A stretch of DNA of 64,000 nt from Symsagittifera roscoffensis (taxonomy: Eukaryota > Xenacoelomorpha > Acoela > Convolutidae): NCBI RefSeq assembly GCF_963678635.1, contig NC_087068.1, forward strand, positions 40,573,649 to 40,637,648. Direction: 5' to 3'. Numbering within the stretch: position 1 is the first letter of the stretch; every line of letters begins with the position of its first letter. Positions 22,395 to 34,333 of the stretch are shown one piece after another. A program made the translations under genes and the position numbers. The notes beneath the pieces were generated by a model, which ran no database searches, was not told the DNA's origin, and was given only the letters and a program-made list of their open reading frames with translations.

Positions 22395-23670
22395 CGATTC
22401 GAAATACTACCAAAACAATGTAAGCTATTCTAATCTCGAAGAACCAAGTAACAGTCAAAATAAAAACGTATTGATCCACACGTTGTTGAAAATAATTCAA
22501 ACCTGAACAATAGATATCAAAATACTACAAACAGAATGAACTACTCAAAAAAAGTTTGAACATTCTCACTCCTATTAGGAAGCCAGAAAATAAAAAAAAT
22601 TCAATCACCTGATGATCAAATTGATTTTTTAATTGATTCAGGAGCAGAATCAAATATTATATACATTCTCACATGGAATAAAAATCAAATTCTTCACCCA
22701 AGATTTTTTCTTATAAAACCTCGAGTTAAATAGCCAGAGTATAAGGATCAAGTCTTAAAATTATGGAAAAATGCAATTATACCTTATTCCAACCCGAACA
22801 TTGGAACAAAATAGGCTTTCAAATAAAACATATTTTAGAAATATTCCACATAACAGATATAAAGCACAGTATCGTGGGAATACATTTCCACTACCAACAT
22901 TTCGAATAGTAAGCTAAATATTAAGGACAATTTTACAAGAATAAACAATACCTCTCAAACATTTTTCCAAAGATTCAATACGCAAACCCCATTTTCAATC
23001 AAAATTCTACCCTAAAAATAATCAACAACGCAAACACTTGAAACCACGTTCAGGCAATGTATATAACTTCTCTTCAAGTCAAGTACAACAATTTAATATT
23101 GATCAAAATAAACAAAAATTATATATGTCTGACTTGGAATTTAAACCAATCCACAAATTGTTTAGAGTAACAATATCATCCATTAAGTATTCAAAAGATA
23201 CAAACTCAGATGTAACGCAAACCCCATTTTTATCAAAATTCTACCCTAAAAATAATCAACAACGCAAACACTTGAAACCACGTTCAGGCAATGTATATAA
23301 CTTCTCTTCAAGTCAAGTACATCAATTTAATATTGATCAAAATAAACAAAAATTATATATGTCTGACTTGGAATTTAAACCAATCCACAAATTGTTTAGA
23401 GTAACAATATCATCCATTAAGTATTCAAAAGATACAAACTCAGATGTAACATCTCTACAGGTTCACAGCAATTCACCATATAAAAATACATTACCCTTAG
23501 GACTTTTAGGATGTTGTGAAACTAATGCAACATTTCACCCGACAGAAGAAAGAGCATTTAGCCTAAATATTGTTTCAAAGCTACTAGATATTTTCATCAC
23601 AAGTACAATCAACAAAAAAACCCATCCAGACCATCCTGGCATCGACAATACAAAAATTTCAGAGTTTTAA
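22395..23670 (+). pseudogene. Aspartic protease region, copy A, with an internal repeat
   Basis: At about 22622-22675 the frame reads DFLIDSGAESNIIYI; the DSG triad is the catalytic signature of retroelement aspartic proteases. The frame breaks soon after. From 23038 a 210-codon open frame covers the 3' half. It contains two in-frame copies of a 78-residue unit starting KPRSGNVYNFSSSQV. The region is a duplicate of 23755-24690, with an offset of about 1360 in the protease part. Confidence 0.7.
22981..23450 (+). repeat. 234-bp tandem duplication inside the protease region
   Basis: Two nearly identical units follow one another (second unit from about 23216). The period is 234 bases or 78 codons between matching KPRSGN starts, so the frame is kept. 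The sister region at 24340-24560 has only one, more diverged copy, so the tandem arose after the larger duplication. Confidence 0.9.
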
Positions 23671-23754
23671 TTGAACCACATGCATTGTGAAACTACAGAT
23701 GACGAAAATGAAACGGAAAAAACGCTTTTAATAAAGAAACATGAAACACCAGTC

Positions 23755-24690
23755 GATTTGAATTATTACCAAAACAATGTAAACTGTTCTAATCCCGGAG
23801 TAACAAATAACAATCAAAACTCAAAAAATTATACACCTCATATTATTGAAAAGAATTATAATTTGAAAAGTATATATCAAAATACCACAAATCGAATACA
23901 AGCACCAAACGAAATAAAAATTGACAATTTCACTCCTTATAGAAAGAGCAAAAAATAAAAAAATTCAATCACCAGACCTTGAAATTGAATTTTTAATTAA
24001 TTCAGGAGCAAAATCAAATATCTATATCCTTCCCACATGGAAGGAAGTTCAAACTCTAAAACCTTCCTCTTCTAAAACCCCAAGTAAATTAGCCTCAGCA
24101 AAAGAGTTAAGTCTTATAAACTATGGAAAAATTCGATTATATCTTGTCTCAAACTAAACAATGGAACAAAACAAACAGTTTTCACACAATTATTCCACAT
24201 AACAGATATAAAACACAGTATCGTTGAAATACCATTCTTTGCAAAATATATTCCCACTATTGACATCTTGAATAGTAAAATACATATCCAGGACAAATAC
24301 ACAAGAATAAAAAATACATCTCCAACGTTTGTCCAAAGACTAACTAAACGATCCCCATTTTTCGCAAAATTTACCCCATAAATGGTCAAAAGCGCAAACA
24401 CCTGGAATCATTTTCAGGCATTGTATATAATTTCTCTATAAGTCAAATACATCAATAAATTATTTATCAAAATAAACAAAAACTATATATGTCCGACCTT
24501 GAATATAAACAATTCACAAATTTTTGGAATAACAATTTCGTCCATTAAATACACAATATAGAAAAACCATTTTAACTCTAGGACTTTTAGAATGTTGTGA
24601 GACAAACGCAACAATTCACCCAACAGAAGAAAGAGCATTTAGAGTAAATAATATTGATAATATGACTTACTATGATTCACCCAACAGTAT
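23755..24690 (+). pseudogene. Aspartic protease region, copy B, catalytic Asp lost
   Basis: At about 23981-24035 the frame reads EIEFLINSGAKSNIYILPTW. It aligns with copy A, but the catalytic aspartate codon GAT has become AAT (NSG in place of DSG). The following part repeats the KPRSGN-type unit once in decayed form, and near 24590 the CCETNATIHPTEERAF-like stretch matches copy A near 23515. This copy could not be an active protease even if the frame were open. Confidence 0.7.
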
Positions 24691-24700
24691 ACTCACAAAT

Positions 24701-24891
24701 GTGATACTCACAAATGGACAGTTTTATACCACTATTGACGTGAACATTGCATACAACCAAATGCCACTAGACAAACAATAACGTTGAGTGGAAATCATGT
24801 TGACAATTTGTTATTGGAAATCAGCAATACGATATAGGACCAGCAGCTTTTTCAGCTTTTATGAGCTAAATCTTTCGACCACTTATTCTCA
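24701..24891 (+). pseudogene. Duplicated reverse transcriptase fragment
   Basis: 191 bases identical by eye to 25389-25579. They encode the motif-A part (YTTIDVNIAYNQMPLDKQ), then a TAA and the next stretch. The copy stops before the LDD motif. The shared stop shows that the duplication, or a later conversion, followed that mutation. Confidence 0.85.
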
Positions 24892-25079
24892 AAAAAACCT
24901 GTATGAAACACGGGTTTTTTCACAAAAACACTTTAGTACAAACCCACATTCCAAATTTCAAAATATGAACAACAAAATTGTCTCACAATTATTAATTTCC
25001 AATATTTTCATCTTGATTAACGAAAACTTGATCAATTAGCAGAATTTTACTAAAAGACCCATTGGTATAGGTTACATCT

Positions 25080-25905
25080 AAATTTGACATTGGAAAAATA
25101 CATTCAAGATTACAACTCTCTCTAGAACTTGACGCAGTTTTCGAAAAACAACGAAAAAGTTACGTACCAATCCACTTACAGGATAAAGTAAAAAAATTAT
25201 TGGACCTTCACGAGCAATATGAAATCATATTACCAGTAAACGAAACTGAACAACCGAAGGGAAAAACTTTTATTAATATTGTTATCATTCTCGCTCAAAG
25301 CGAATCACGAAAGATTGTTTTAGACGCAAGATGTCTCAATTCCCTAATTGATGAATCTAAATGTAATTGGCCCACAGAACCAAGACAAGTGATACTCACA
25401 AATGGACAGTTTTATACCACTATTGACGTGAACATTGCATACAACCAAATGCCACTAGACAAACAATAACGTTGAGTGGAAATCATGTTGACAATTTGTT
25501 ATTGGAAATCAGCAATACGATATAGGACCAGCAGCTTTTTCAGCTTTTATGAGCTAAATCTTTCGACCACTTATTCTCAGCAAAAACTTTATCACACACT
25601 TAGACGATGTTTTCATAAAGTCATAAACAAAGCAGAAAATGTTTAGAGTAATTGAAATATATCATCAAATTTAATAAAGAAAATTTGAAAGCAGCCCCAG
25701 ACAGATACCATTTTTTTCTCACTTGTGTTAAACTCGTTGCAATGTAATAAAAGGTAGTACAATTACTCCCTTAAAATCACGAATAGATGTCACATTGAAA
25801 CTCCAACACCCATCTAATAAAATGAACATCCAAGATTTCTTTGGAATGTTAAACTTGAGTAAATACGTTTGTAAATTTAAACTGTTTTTAAGACCGTTTT
25901 ATAAT
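25080..25905 (+). pseudogene. Reverse transcriptase, broken
   Basis: An open piece from about 25140 to 25469 holds HLQDKVKKLLDLHEQYEIIL, KIVLDARCLNSLIDESK and motif A (TTIDVNIAYNQMPL, with the catalytic Asp). After a TAA and a frame change, QYDIGPAAFSAFM and HLDDVFIKS (25597 onward) give motif C, with His in place of the usual Tyr of Y-x-D-D. The thumb/connection follows with LKAAPDRYHFFLT and a LRPFYNILR stretch near 25893. It would copy RNA into DNA in the element's particle; this copy has at least three breaks and is inactive. Confidence 0.8.
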
Positions 25906-25929
25906 ATTCTTCGATAACAAAATAAATTT

Positions 25930-26360
25930 GAATGGGGTTGGAACATCAAAAACGCTTTGATGAAAAAAATCTCCTGACAGATCAAATCTCTAACACAATG
26001 TCAGACCCAGATCAACCATTCTATGCCATGTGGGACGCCTCAAACTTCAGAATTAGCGCGGCACTCTTGCAATCACTTAAAGGAACAAACAGAATGAACC
26101 TTGTATCAGCAAATTCAAACATTTTCACATAAGAGGAGCTTAGACTCTCTACACTTATGAGATAATGTACAGCCGTAAATCATACATTCTTATAAAATGA
26201 ATTTTTAATCCTTGGATCAAAACACCCAAAGGTTCTATTTACAGACCATACAAAAAAATATTCGCTTTTCACAAAAGTCAAATCCAAACCATAGAGTTTA
26301 TAGATTTCATTTTATTTTGATAAAATTCTCAAACTCAATTTTGTTTGAACAGCAGGAAAA
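25930..26360 (+). pseudogene. RNase H domain, broken
   Basis: FYAMWDASNFRISAALLQS (about 26010-26066) matches the first catalytic Asp region of Ty3/Gypsy RNase H. After a TAA come EELRLSTLM and, further on, LFTDH and VYRFHFILIKF. Near 26345 the sequence passes abruptly into the start of the integrase region, so the usual RNase H tail and linker seem to be deleted. At least three stops are present. Confidence 0.7.
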
Positions 26361-26379
26361 AACTGACCTCTTGGAATAT

Positions 26380-27640
26380 AATACTCAAGAAACAAAAGCG
26401 CCCTGTCTACCATTAAGTACGATTTCAATAGCATTCCTCATTTCACTTTCTTTAAATGCAAAAGGGCATGAAGGATCAGAACAAAAAACATATACAAATT
26501 TAATTCAATTTTTATTTTCCAAATGCACCGATTTAGATTTAAAAAAGTCTCATGCGCTGATTGCATAACATGTCAATGTCATCATATAAGCCCTTTTCAT
26601 AACAATAACGGGAACAATTAGCAAAAAAAAACCAAGATAATTTAGGACAAAGTCTATATTTTATTCATAGAATATCATGACACAAAAGGCCCTATATCAC
26701 CCTCCTCCGAATGAAACTCATAATTTATGGTAAAAATGATGCACTCACGCACAGTGTAGCACTCAACCCTGTACCTCAATGTAATGCTTGTTATGCATAC
26801 ACAACACTTTATGAATATTGGATAGCAAATTTTGGATTACCAGAAAAAATCCTTGTCACAGATAATGCTACTGAATATATAAACAATGAAGTCATCAAAC
26901 TATGTCAACTTTATAACCTTAAACAAAAACCCCGAACATCTCATACCCCATGGACTAATGGTTTAGGCGAAAGTATGAACCGCTCCCTACAAGAACATCT
27001 TCGATGTATAATAAAAGCAAATGATACCAAATGCACCGATTGGTCAACTGACGTAAAGCTATTCCCATTACCATATAATTCACAAATAATAATCTTCAAG
27101 TATCACCATATGAAATAGTTTTCAATCAAAAATCACGTAGGCCAAATATGTTTACAGCAAACTCGTCAAAAAATCCACAAAATTATTGTCAACCTATAAA
27201 AAACTCAATTTGTTACAATATACCACTTCATACGCACGATGAAGATCATTTTCATCATCCCCAAACTTTGAATTTATTATCTGGAATACATACAGAATGC
27301 ATTTTAAATGGAGTTAAAAAACATGACGAGGTCCAACAAAAAATGCTAAAAAATTATTACAAAGACAGAATGTTCAATTCCAAATAAATTCACGTTTTAC
27401 ACCAGCCTCGAACCTAAAAATAGGGACATATAATTTCAAGCTAAAATTTATAATGCAAAAAGGAATCTCCAAAAAATTGCAATCTAACCGAAAAGGGCCA
27501 TTTCAAATAATTGAAAAACCTGCAGACGCTACATAAAAATTTATCGACCCCAACAAAAAAGAATTAATTCAAATTAGAAACAATCTTTTACCATACTATC
27601 CAAAGGAATACGCCCCTCGCGATTTAACAAAATTATAATC
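26380..27640 (+). pseudogene. Integrase, broken but with D-D-35-E triad
   Basis: The zinc-binding part shows GHEGSEQKTY (second His kept; the first His position reads Leu) and, after a frame change, CADCITCQ at 26553. The core frame 26711-27118 has Asp 10 (KNDALTHS), Asp 51 (LVTDNATEY) and Glu 87 (TNGLGESMNRS), with exactly 35 residues between the last two, the D-D-35-E spacing of retroviral-type integrases. A further frame, 27148-27387, continues the C-terminal part. Near 27490 NRKGPFQIIEKP is the GPY/F module of Ty3/Gypsy elements. No chromodomain was seen. Confidence 0.8.
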
Positions 27641-28789
27641 TTTTACAGGACTAAAAACCGTTGAAAAATCTACAAAAAAAATAACCCACAAACAACGCAA
27701 AATCTCGATCAGTTATTATTTTCATCAAATAACCCAAAAGAAATTTTTTTGTAAGCAACCAAAAAAAAAATACTAAAAATTCTGAAAACCAAATATCTTA
27801 AGAAAAATGGATTATTCTTAAATTGGAAGGAAAAGTTCTGATAGAAAAAACAAAAGAAAAATCACAACAACGCCAATCATGACGCCTCAGAAACCAGCCA
27901 CGAAAATATTATAAAACCTTCATTAAAAAACCTTCAACTTTAAGAAGGTAGAATTTTACAAACCCCACTGATTAATTAAATATATTTGTAAAACCTTGAT
28001 AAGTATTTTCACGAATCTTTATTTTTCAATCTTGAAATGACTACTTCAAAATCAGTCAATCAAAATTGATCCAAGTATCACCATAATTTCCACACCACTA
28101 TCTTTAGCCGACAAAATTCTAATGGATCTCAAACCGTAGCTGAAAGACCTCCAGGTCAAAAATAAGCAGTACTTTTATCTTTGACAATTTTAATAAGTAT
28201 TAGAAAAATGCTACAACACGCTCCTTACACTCAGACAAAAATCAACAATATTGTTTCAACTTAGACCCCACATTTCTCCAAAAGAGAAATATCAAGTAAG
28301 CCTAAAGACAGATTTCAACATGATCATTTAGCCTAAAAACGATATATCTCTCAAAAATCCCTGACCATCCAATAAGTAAAAACAAAACTAGGAAGCTCAT
28401 TGCTAAAATAGCTCCAGATGTTACTTCACAAAAACTATTCAAATTCAACCAACTTGTCAAAAAATAATTAACATCCAACCACACTTGGTTTACAACCCAA
28501 AAAAAAAAATCGAAACAAGAAGTCATTTTTCAAAAGCTTCTTTCAAAACCGGTCCAGTACTTTAAATTAATTTATTCAACTTTCATTTCAAATCGCGACA
28601 ATCCTACAACTTTATTTTTTTTATCATCGACGCTTTAGAAATAGCACTCCTTCTTTTCATAAATTTTGTCGTATATTTGTAATTTTCTTCTCCCTAATAA
28701 AAATCTACCACAACTTGTCAAATATCATTGAACACCTTCTCAGGTACAATCCAAAGTACACCCTATCACTCCAAACTATTTTCCAACAA
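27641..28789 (+). other. AT-rich spacer after integrase
   Basis: No long frame on the + strand. Short lysine- and asparagine-coding tracts only. The minus-strand 74-codon frame at 28302-28526 has no motif and is probably chance. Confidence 0.5.
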
Positions 28790-31700
28790 AATGACCCTAA
28801 ATATTCCATCAGATCATTTAGAATCAACAGCAACTTCCAAACAATTTCGTGAAAATCCTTTTAATCCCCACATTTCAACACAACGTCTCTAACATTTGAT
28901 GACACAATCGTTCTTACAAGGTGAACCAAAATTAGTAAACAAACCTATAGAAATTACATCCGTCACCTCCATGTCATTGCCAGAATCACTATCACCACCA
29001 TCAACACCTTCAACAGGTCAAACACCAACCACTACGTTTACCCTAATTTTCCCTACGAACTTAGACGATAGATATTGTGAATTTTTAACTACAAATAACC
29101 TTTTAAGCTTAGATTGGAATACATTTGTAGCACCCCCTCCCATATTTGTACAACATCTTCATAGTAACAGACTACATAAGACTACATGCACAAAGACATA
29201 CAAGAATATAAAATTCCCTAAATAGGATGACTTAACCCTTAAATTTGAAATAACAGTAAGACTAGATAATTTAGTTCAACTCCCACTACCACTAGCTCCA
29301 CCAAATATAACAGCTCAATCCTTGCCCCCTTCCTTTATTACAACAGAACTTATCTACAAATACGATATATATGTAAAAAAGACACATAACAGGCTACATA
29401 ACAATTTACAACCCATATTCAGGATTATCACAAATAACACGATGTAAATCCAAACAACAAGATATAAAAACAACAAATATAGTAGCAAAACTTTACTCAA
29501 AAGCACGAGCTACAACTCCAACAGGATATAAATTCACAGCAAAATTCTTAGAGAAAAAATTTCGCAAGTTACAAATGGAAAAAAAAAACTCGATCACGAA
29601 ACCTTCTATCAAAACAATATTGAAAGAGTCTTACATCTTAACCCTGAAGATTGCAAAAACGAATTACAGCGATTAAAGATAATCACAAATAAAGGCACAA
29701 GTCTTTAGTCAGTAAATTTTCAATTCTTACCAGACTCTGCGCATCAAGCAGAACATGAAAGATATCAAGGCCATATTAAGTTAGACTATCAATAACCGTA
29801 CCACAGTGCACACGGACGTTTAAACTCTGATTTAAATGATAAAAAATGGATAACACACATTGGAATCAATAATCCATCAAATTACAAAGCTGACACAAAA
29901 AACAAAGGCTACCGAGAACTAATGTTTTTCGATTGGAAAATTTAATTAGAAAAAGTACAATTAGTACGTGACTTTAAAGACGACACTCTTGAGTATCAAG
30001 GAAATTGTTTCCTTGTAAAACTGATCGAGGATATTGCACCCGAAATTAGGCAAACATTGTTTGGTTCCCTGAAGACACGTGTACCACGTTTCAATTTGGT
30101 AAAATTCACTCACGATTGATAAAAATCTAAAATAGTTTTTTCTTGGACCAATCTCTTTTAAAAAAGTCAACCCTAACAAAATGAGATCAAAGAGACAAAA
30201 ATATAACAACATCGATGGTATTGAAAACAAACTAGCACGTTTTCAAGTCTACCCAGAAACAGAAGCAGCTTGCTTGTAAATAACCCAAACAGCTTTTCAA
30301 AACAAAATATTCAGAAATCCTTGTCGAAAACAAAAAGAAAACAGGAAAGATAATTATTAACCCAGCACACCCATATCAAAACCGCAAAGATGAAAAATCA
30401 TCTATTCCGGTAACATTTTCTAAAAACACAGGAAATCCCGGCGGAAAACTTAGTCAAAAATATAGTACACGACTACAAGAACTCTCACTTATGAATAACA
30501 CATAATTTGGTGCAATTCACTACGATATACATCTTGATATGAAAATATACTATAGAAAACGTCTTATTTTTTAAGAAATGTCACTATCTGAATTAGAAAG
30601 ACTTCACCGCCTATGTGAAAAAGAACGTACACAAACAGTACAGTCACACGCTTTAGCAGTATTAAAAACAATCTATCTAGGCTATTTGCTATCAGGCAAT
30701 AGATCAAACTTCATTGAGTATGATGAAAAAAATTTTTAGTGCTACACATGTACTAAAAAGTCTCACCACTACAAGATTTTGAAGATAAAAGATGTTACTT
30801 AAGAAAACCCTAATTTTTATTTGAAAAAAAAAACAAAGTATATTTTGTAGTACGCTGTCACGACACATATATTTCCGGGTTTCAGCTGCCCATTGTGAGT
30901 CTGAAAATAGCCACAACATAGTAAAACTAAACCCAAACGAAGATAAATATTATCTTCTTACCCCATACCCTACATTAATACCACCATTGAAGAAAATTTC
31001 ACCCGAAAGCATACGCGCAATAACACGCAATCCTATTATAAATTTACTATCAATCGTTTCTATTCCAGATCCAATATTCAACATTAGGACAAAGGAGATC
31101 CAAGAACTCCGACATTTACGCACAAGGTTACAGAGGATAATTGCAAGATAGATGAAACTCCCGACGAATTCCTTGATTCTGAACCCAGCCAGTCGACTTT
31201 TTCACAACCACTCTTCCAGTCCCTCACTCCTCAGCTTCCCAATGACAGTTCTGCCGCTCCCTCCTTATATACTGACGCTATCCCTAGCCTCTCCGATGTC
31301 AAGCAACCAACCCGACCCACCTAAACTCATGACAGATAACCAATTAGATCACGAGTTGGACATTTTTATAACCCAACAACAGCACCTTCATAACACAACT
31401 ATTGCTTTAACAACTCACCAATTAACACAATTTACCTCAACATCTGAGTCACTCAAACCACCCACTAGAGCACATAGAGTCTTCAAACGAAAACAACCCA
31501 ACCCTATTTCCCAATTCCTCATTAGTCATCCCCGATACTCCCGATTATATGCACTTCACCAGCGAAATAAGGCAAATGTTTATATTCTGCCCACTAACCA
31601 GAACCTTCGATGTTGACAAAACCCGCCCACTAATAGTCCCCCAAGAATATATACAGCCCATTGAAATCACCATACTAGAATACCTTCACAACACCAATTA

Positions 31701-31920
31701 GAATCACAAAATGTATAACCTGATTCAGAACACATGTCATGAATGCTTACTTGAAACCGAGGAACCAAAGAAGATCGAGGCGCTAGAGCTTCCCTGGCCT
31801 CTGCTTCAAGCTAAAAACATCATCAGCATGCTTGCAATACATATCACATCATCTGACGAAATTTGAATTAACTTCCCCAATGGATTTTTCGCTGATAACG
31901 ACTCTTTGTAAGTATGAATG
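28790..31920 (+). pseudogene. env-like third coding region, broken, uncertain
   Basis: Open pieces lie between stops and frameshifts. The piece at 28896-29225 is rich in Pro, Ser and Thr. At about 29391-29685 a frame begins GYITIYNPYSG; other pieces read LEKVQLVRDFKDDTLEYQ near 29944 and LERLHRLCEKERTQTVQ near 30590. Near 30735-30770 CYTCTK is visible. 31152-31616 is a further open frame rich in Pro and Ser. A coding region after integrase is where errantivirus-like Gypsy elements carry an envelope glycoprotein. The assignment rests mainly on that position, and no signal peptide or cleavage site was identified with confidence. Confidence 0.4.
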
Positions 31921-33406
31921 AATTTTTTTTACTGACAAATAAAGTGAAAAATACTCACCATTCTTCAAGTATTTCTTGTTTTTTTTTTAGATTTCATCAA
32001 TCATTCACTTAAGAGAAAGAAATCCAAATAATAGTTGCAAACTCTATTTTAAGTTTTTTAAATTTCTATTTAACAATGAATATAAATTAAAAAACGCATT
32101 AAATTTATTAAAAAAGCAATAAATTAAAAACCCTGTATCAAAGTTCAAACATTTAAGCAGTAAATTATTAAATTTCCAAAACAATTTTTACTCGCCCACA
32201 ATTCACACACTCTTTCCACCAAATCCGCACAACTCGCCCACGTAGAAATGTTCAATAAATGAACTTCAAGTTTCAAATCTAACTGATAACAACTCTAACA
32301 TGTTTTCACACGTTTCGAAGTTTCCTTTAACCCGTTGGAATTAATTATAAAAGTCAGCCCAAACTAACCAAGGCAGCTTACTAATGCCGCAAAACTACGA
32401 ACCAACAGCATGAATAAAAAGGAAAGTCCCACTGTACCCAAACCGTGTTAAGCCCAGATTAAAAATTGGTAAATTATTCTTTTGAAACTCACTTTCAAGT
32501 TTTATTGAAACCAATTGAAACATAAATATATCAAAAGAAAAACCAAAATCACAATAATCTACTGAGAAAAAGACACAACCAAGACAAAAAAGAGAAAAAA
32601 CACTTAATAAAATGAAACAAAGGTTAAACACAAAAAGAGAGTCTGCCCAAAGAGAACTTAAAAATCATACTCACTGACCTCATAACCCAGTAGGACGTCC
32701 TGAGCATGCTCTATAGCTGGCCTAACCAGCCGCTACACCCACGCTTTGTGATCCACACTCTATTTTTGGCGAGAGTTGCTCTAGGGTGAGCGACTCTTTA
32801 AAATAACCGAACTAAATGAAAACGCTTTTGCGGAAGCAACTAAAGAGACATCATAACTAAAACTGATCCCACTAACAAGATATAGATCTACAAATACAAT
32901 GTAAAAGATTTCTTCGACCAAAGGGAACGAGCAGCAAAGAAGATGAAAACTCTATTGTATTCCGACTCTGGAATGGCAAATCTCTTTGTTTGTTGCCGTA
33001 GTCACTACCCTAGCAGGATTTAAAGTATGGAATCAACATTGCAGCAAATGAAAACCATTGAAACAGACCGACGGCCAACTCGATGTTGATCTCACATACT
33101 GATCCTAGTCAATTGGCATTTCACATGGAAAAGGTAAAAGTTAATCTTGCACATAGTCTCGTTCTAACGAAATCGACATATCATTACATCAATCTAGAAT
33201 CTTGACACGATAATTCAGACGACCCACAATTAAACAAGACCCTTTTCCGCAACCCGAGCAACTGTTCTTTTTCTCTATACACAAACAACTACATTTATCT
33301 TCTCTTCACGAAGTCACTGCTCCAACCCCTTAAAGAAACCTACTCCATCCGTCCTTCACTACAATAAATAATTTAAAAACTAAAAACTCTCTGAACCCCG
33401 TATGGT
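31921..33406 (+). other. 3' part of the retroelement
   Basis: Mostly AT-rich without genes. At about 32950-33030 a short frame between stops reads LEWQISLFVAVVTTLAGF, a hydrophobic run that could be the remnant of a transmembrane segment. Near 32686-32790 the base use is more balanced, but nothing was recognised. No clear polypurine tract precedes the 3' LTR; the bases there read GAACCCCGTATGGT. Confidence 0.45.
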
Positions 33407-33797
33407 TGTAACCAGTTCTAATTTAGTGTTTATATCCATTTATACTTTTGATAAAACTATCCCCATAAAATATTACTAACTACCCAACCATATTCCATCA
33501 CTAACACTGACAATTTTTTGTAGTGCTGAAACTACTTGTAGTTTCAATAACCAGGACAATTTGAATAAATCTTAGAACACAGTTGTTCTCTTTCTGGACT
33601 TGCTCCATAATCGGACTCGCAAATACCAGTATACAATAGATCTATTGAGACTAGGAGATATAAGAGTAAGAATAAGATTGGTATTAGACTAAGAAGTTTC
33701 ACGAATCTATCCGACCGAAAATTGGATAGCGTGGCGAACAGACAGTGTATCTTATCTGAAATTATTCTATGAGAAAGCTACCTCTGGCTTAAACTCA
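33407..33797 (+). repeat. 3' LTR
   Basis: Begins TGTAACCAGTTCTAATTTAG and ends GGCTTAAACTCA. It aligns with the 5' LTR throughout, including TTAGAACACAGTTGTT, AAATACCAGTATACA and GAGAAAGCTACCTCTGGCTT. Kept features are the AATAAA at 33564 and the TG...CA ends. Confidence 0.88.
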
Positions 33798-34333
33798 AAT
33801 TTGTCTTCTTTTTTGAAGTTTTCAGGTAGTCCAATCGTTTTTGAGAATTATTATGCTCGAAGACAAGGTCAGCGATTATTTTCATTGACTTTTGCATATA
33901 GAAATTGTTAATTTTATTTTTTTTTAATTTCCATTTTTCCCGTGAAGAAGACAAATTTTCAGTGTGCAAAAGTTCAAAAATCGCTTTGAGCAAATCTGCC
34001 ACAGATACTTTGTTTTTCAAGAGAAGACGATACTGACTAGGCAACGTTTAGACCCATTTCAATTGATGATACAACGTTTTTCCTTCTAATCTGCTGAAGA
34101 AAGTACCGATTTCCTTAAAAGAGCATTTTATTTGCAGTTTTTTATTAAACATGACTCTTCGTTAACGAAAACTCATCCAGCAAATTGTGCATTGACTGAA
34201 TACCGCAAAATTTTTTGCGAAAAAAGCTTATTTAATTTTTTCGATTCAACACTTAGAAGTCTGCTATAATTTCAAGATACCGTGCTGAAATTTTTGTTCT
34301 CAGTTACTTCTGAAAGCGGTTTCTGAGTTTATC
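33798..34333. other. AT-rich flank of the retroelement
   Basis: A minus-strand open stretch ends inside the LTR, so it is not a native gene end. No motif was recognised. Confidence 0.5.

Larger units (their letters stand above)
17388..33797 (+). mobile_element. 16.4-kb decayed Ty3/Gypsy-type LTR retroelement with env-like third region
   Basis: Two related LTRs (17388-17781 and 33407-33797) flank a coding region in the order gag-like, protease, reverse transcriptase, RNase H, integrase, env-like. RNase H before integrase is the Ty3/Gypsy order, not the Ty1/Copia order. All coding parts hold stops and frameshifts, so the copy is inactive. Flanking bases TATTT (before) and AATTT (after) match at four of five positions and may be the target-site duplication. 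At 16.4 kb it is much longer than most elements of this group. The excess lies in a long leader, the third coding region, AT-rich spacers and internal duplications. Confidence 0.85.

Noticed and set aside
32686-32800. tRNA-like or structured RNA gene in the more balanced stretch near the 3' end of the retroelement
   Set aside because: Short hairpins are present (GGCTGGTTAGGCCAGC on the minus strand), but no A and B boxes in order and no cloverleaf could be drawn.
33778-34044. Minus-strand 88-codon frame next to the 3' LTR
   Set aside because: Its end lies inside the LTR, so it spans an insertion boundary; no motif.
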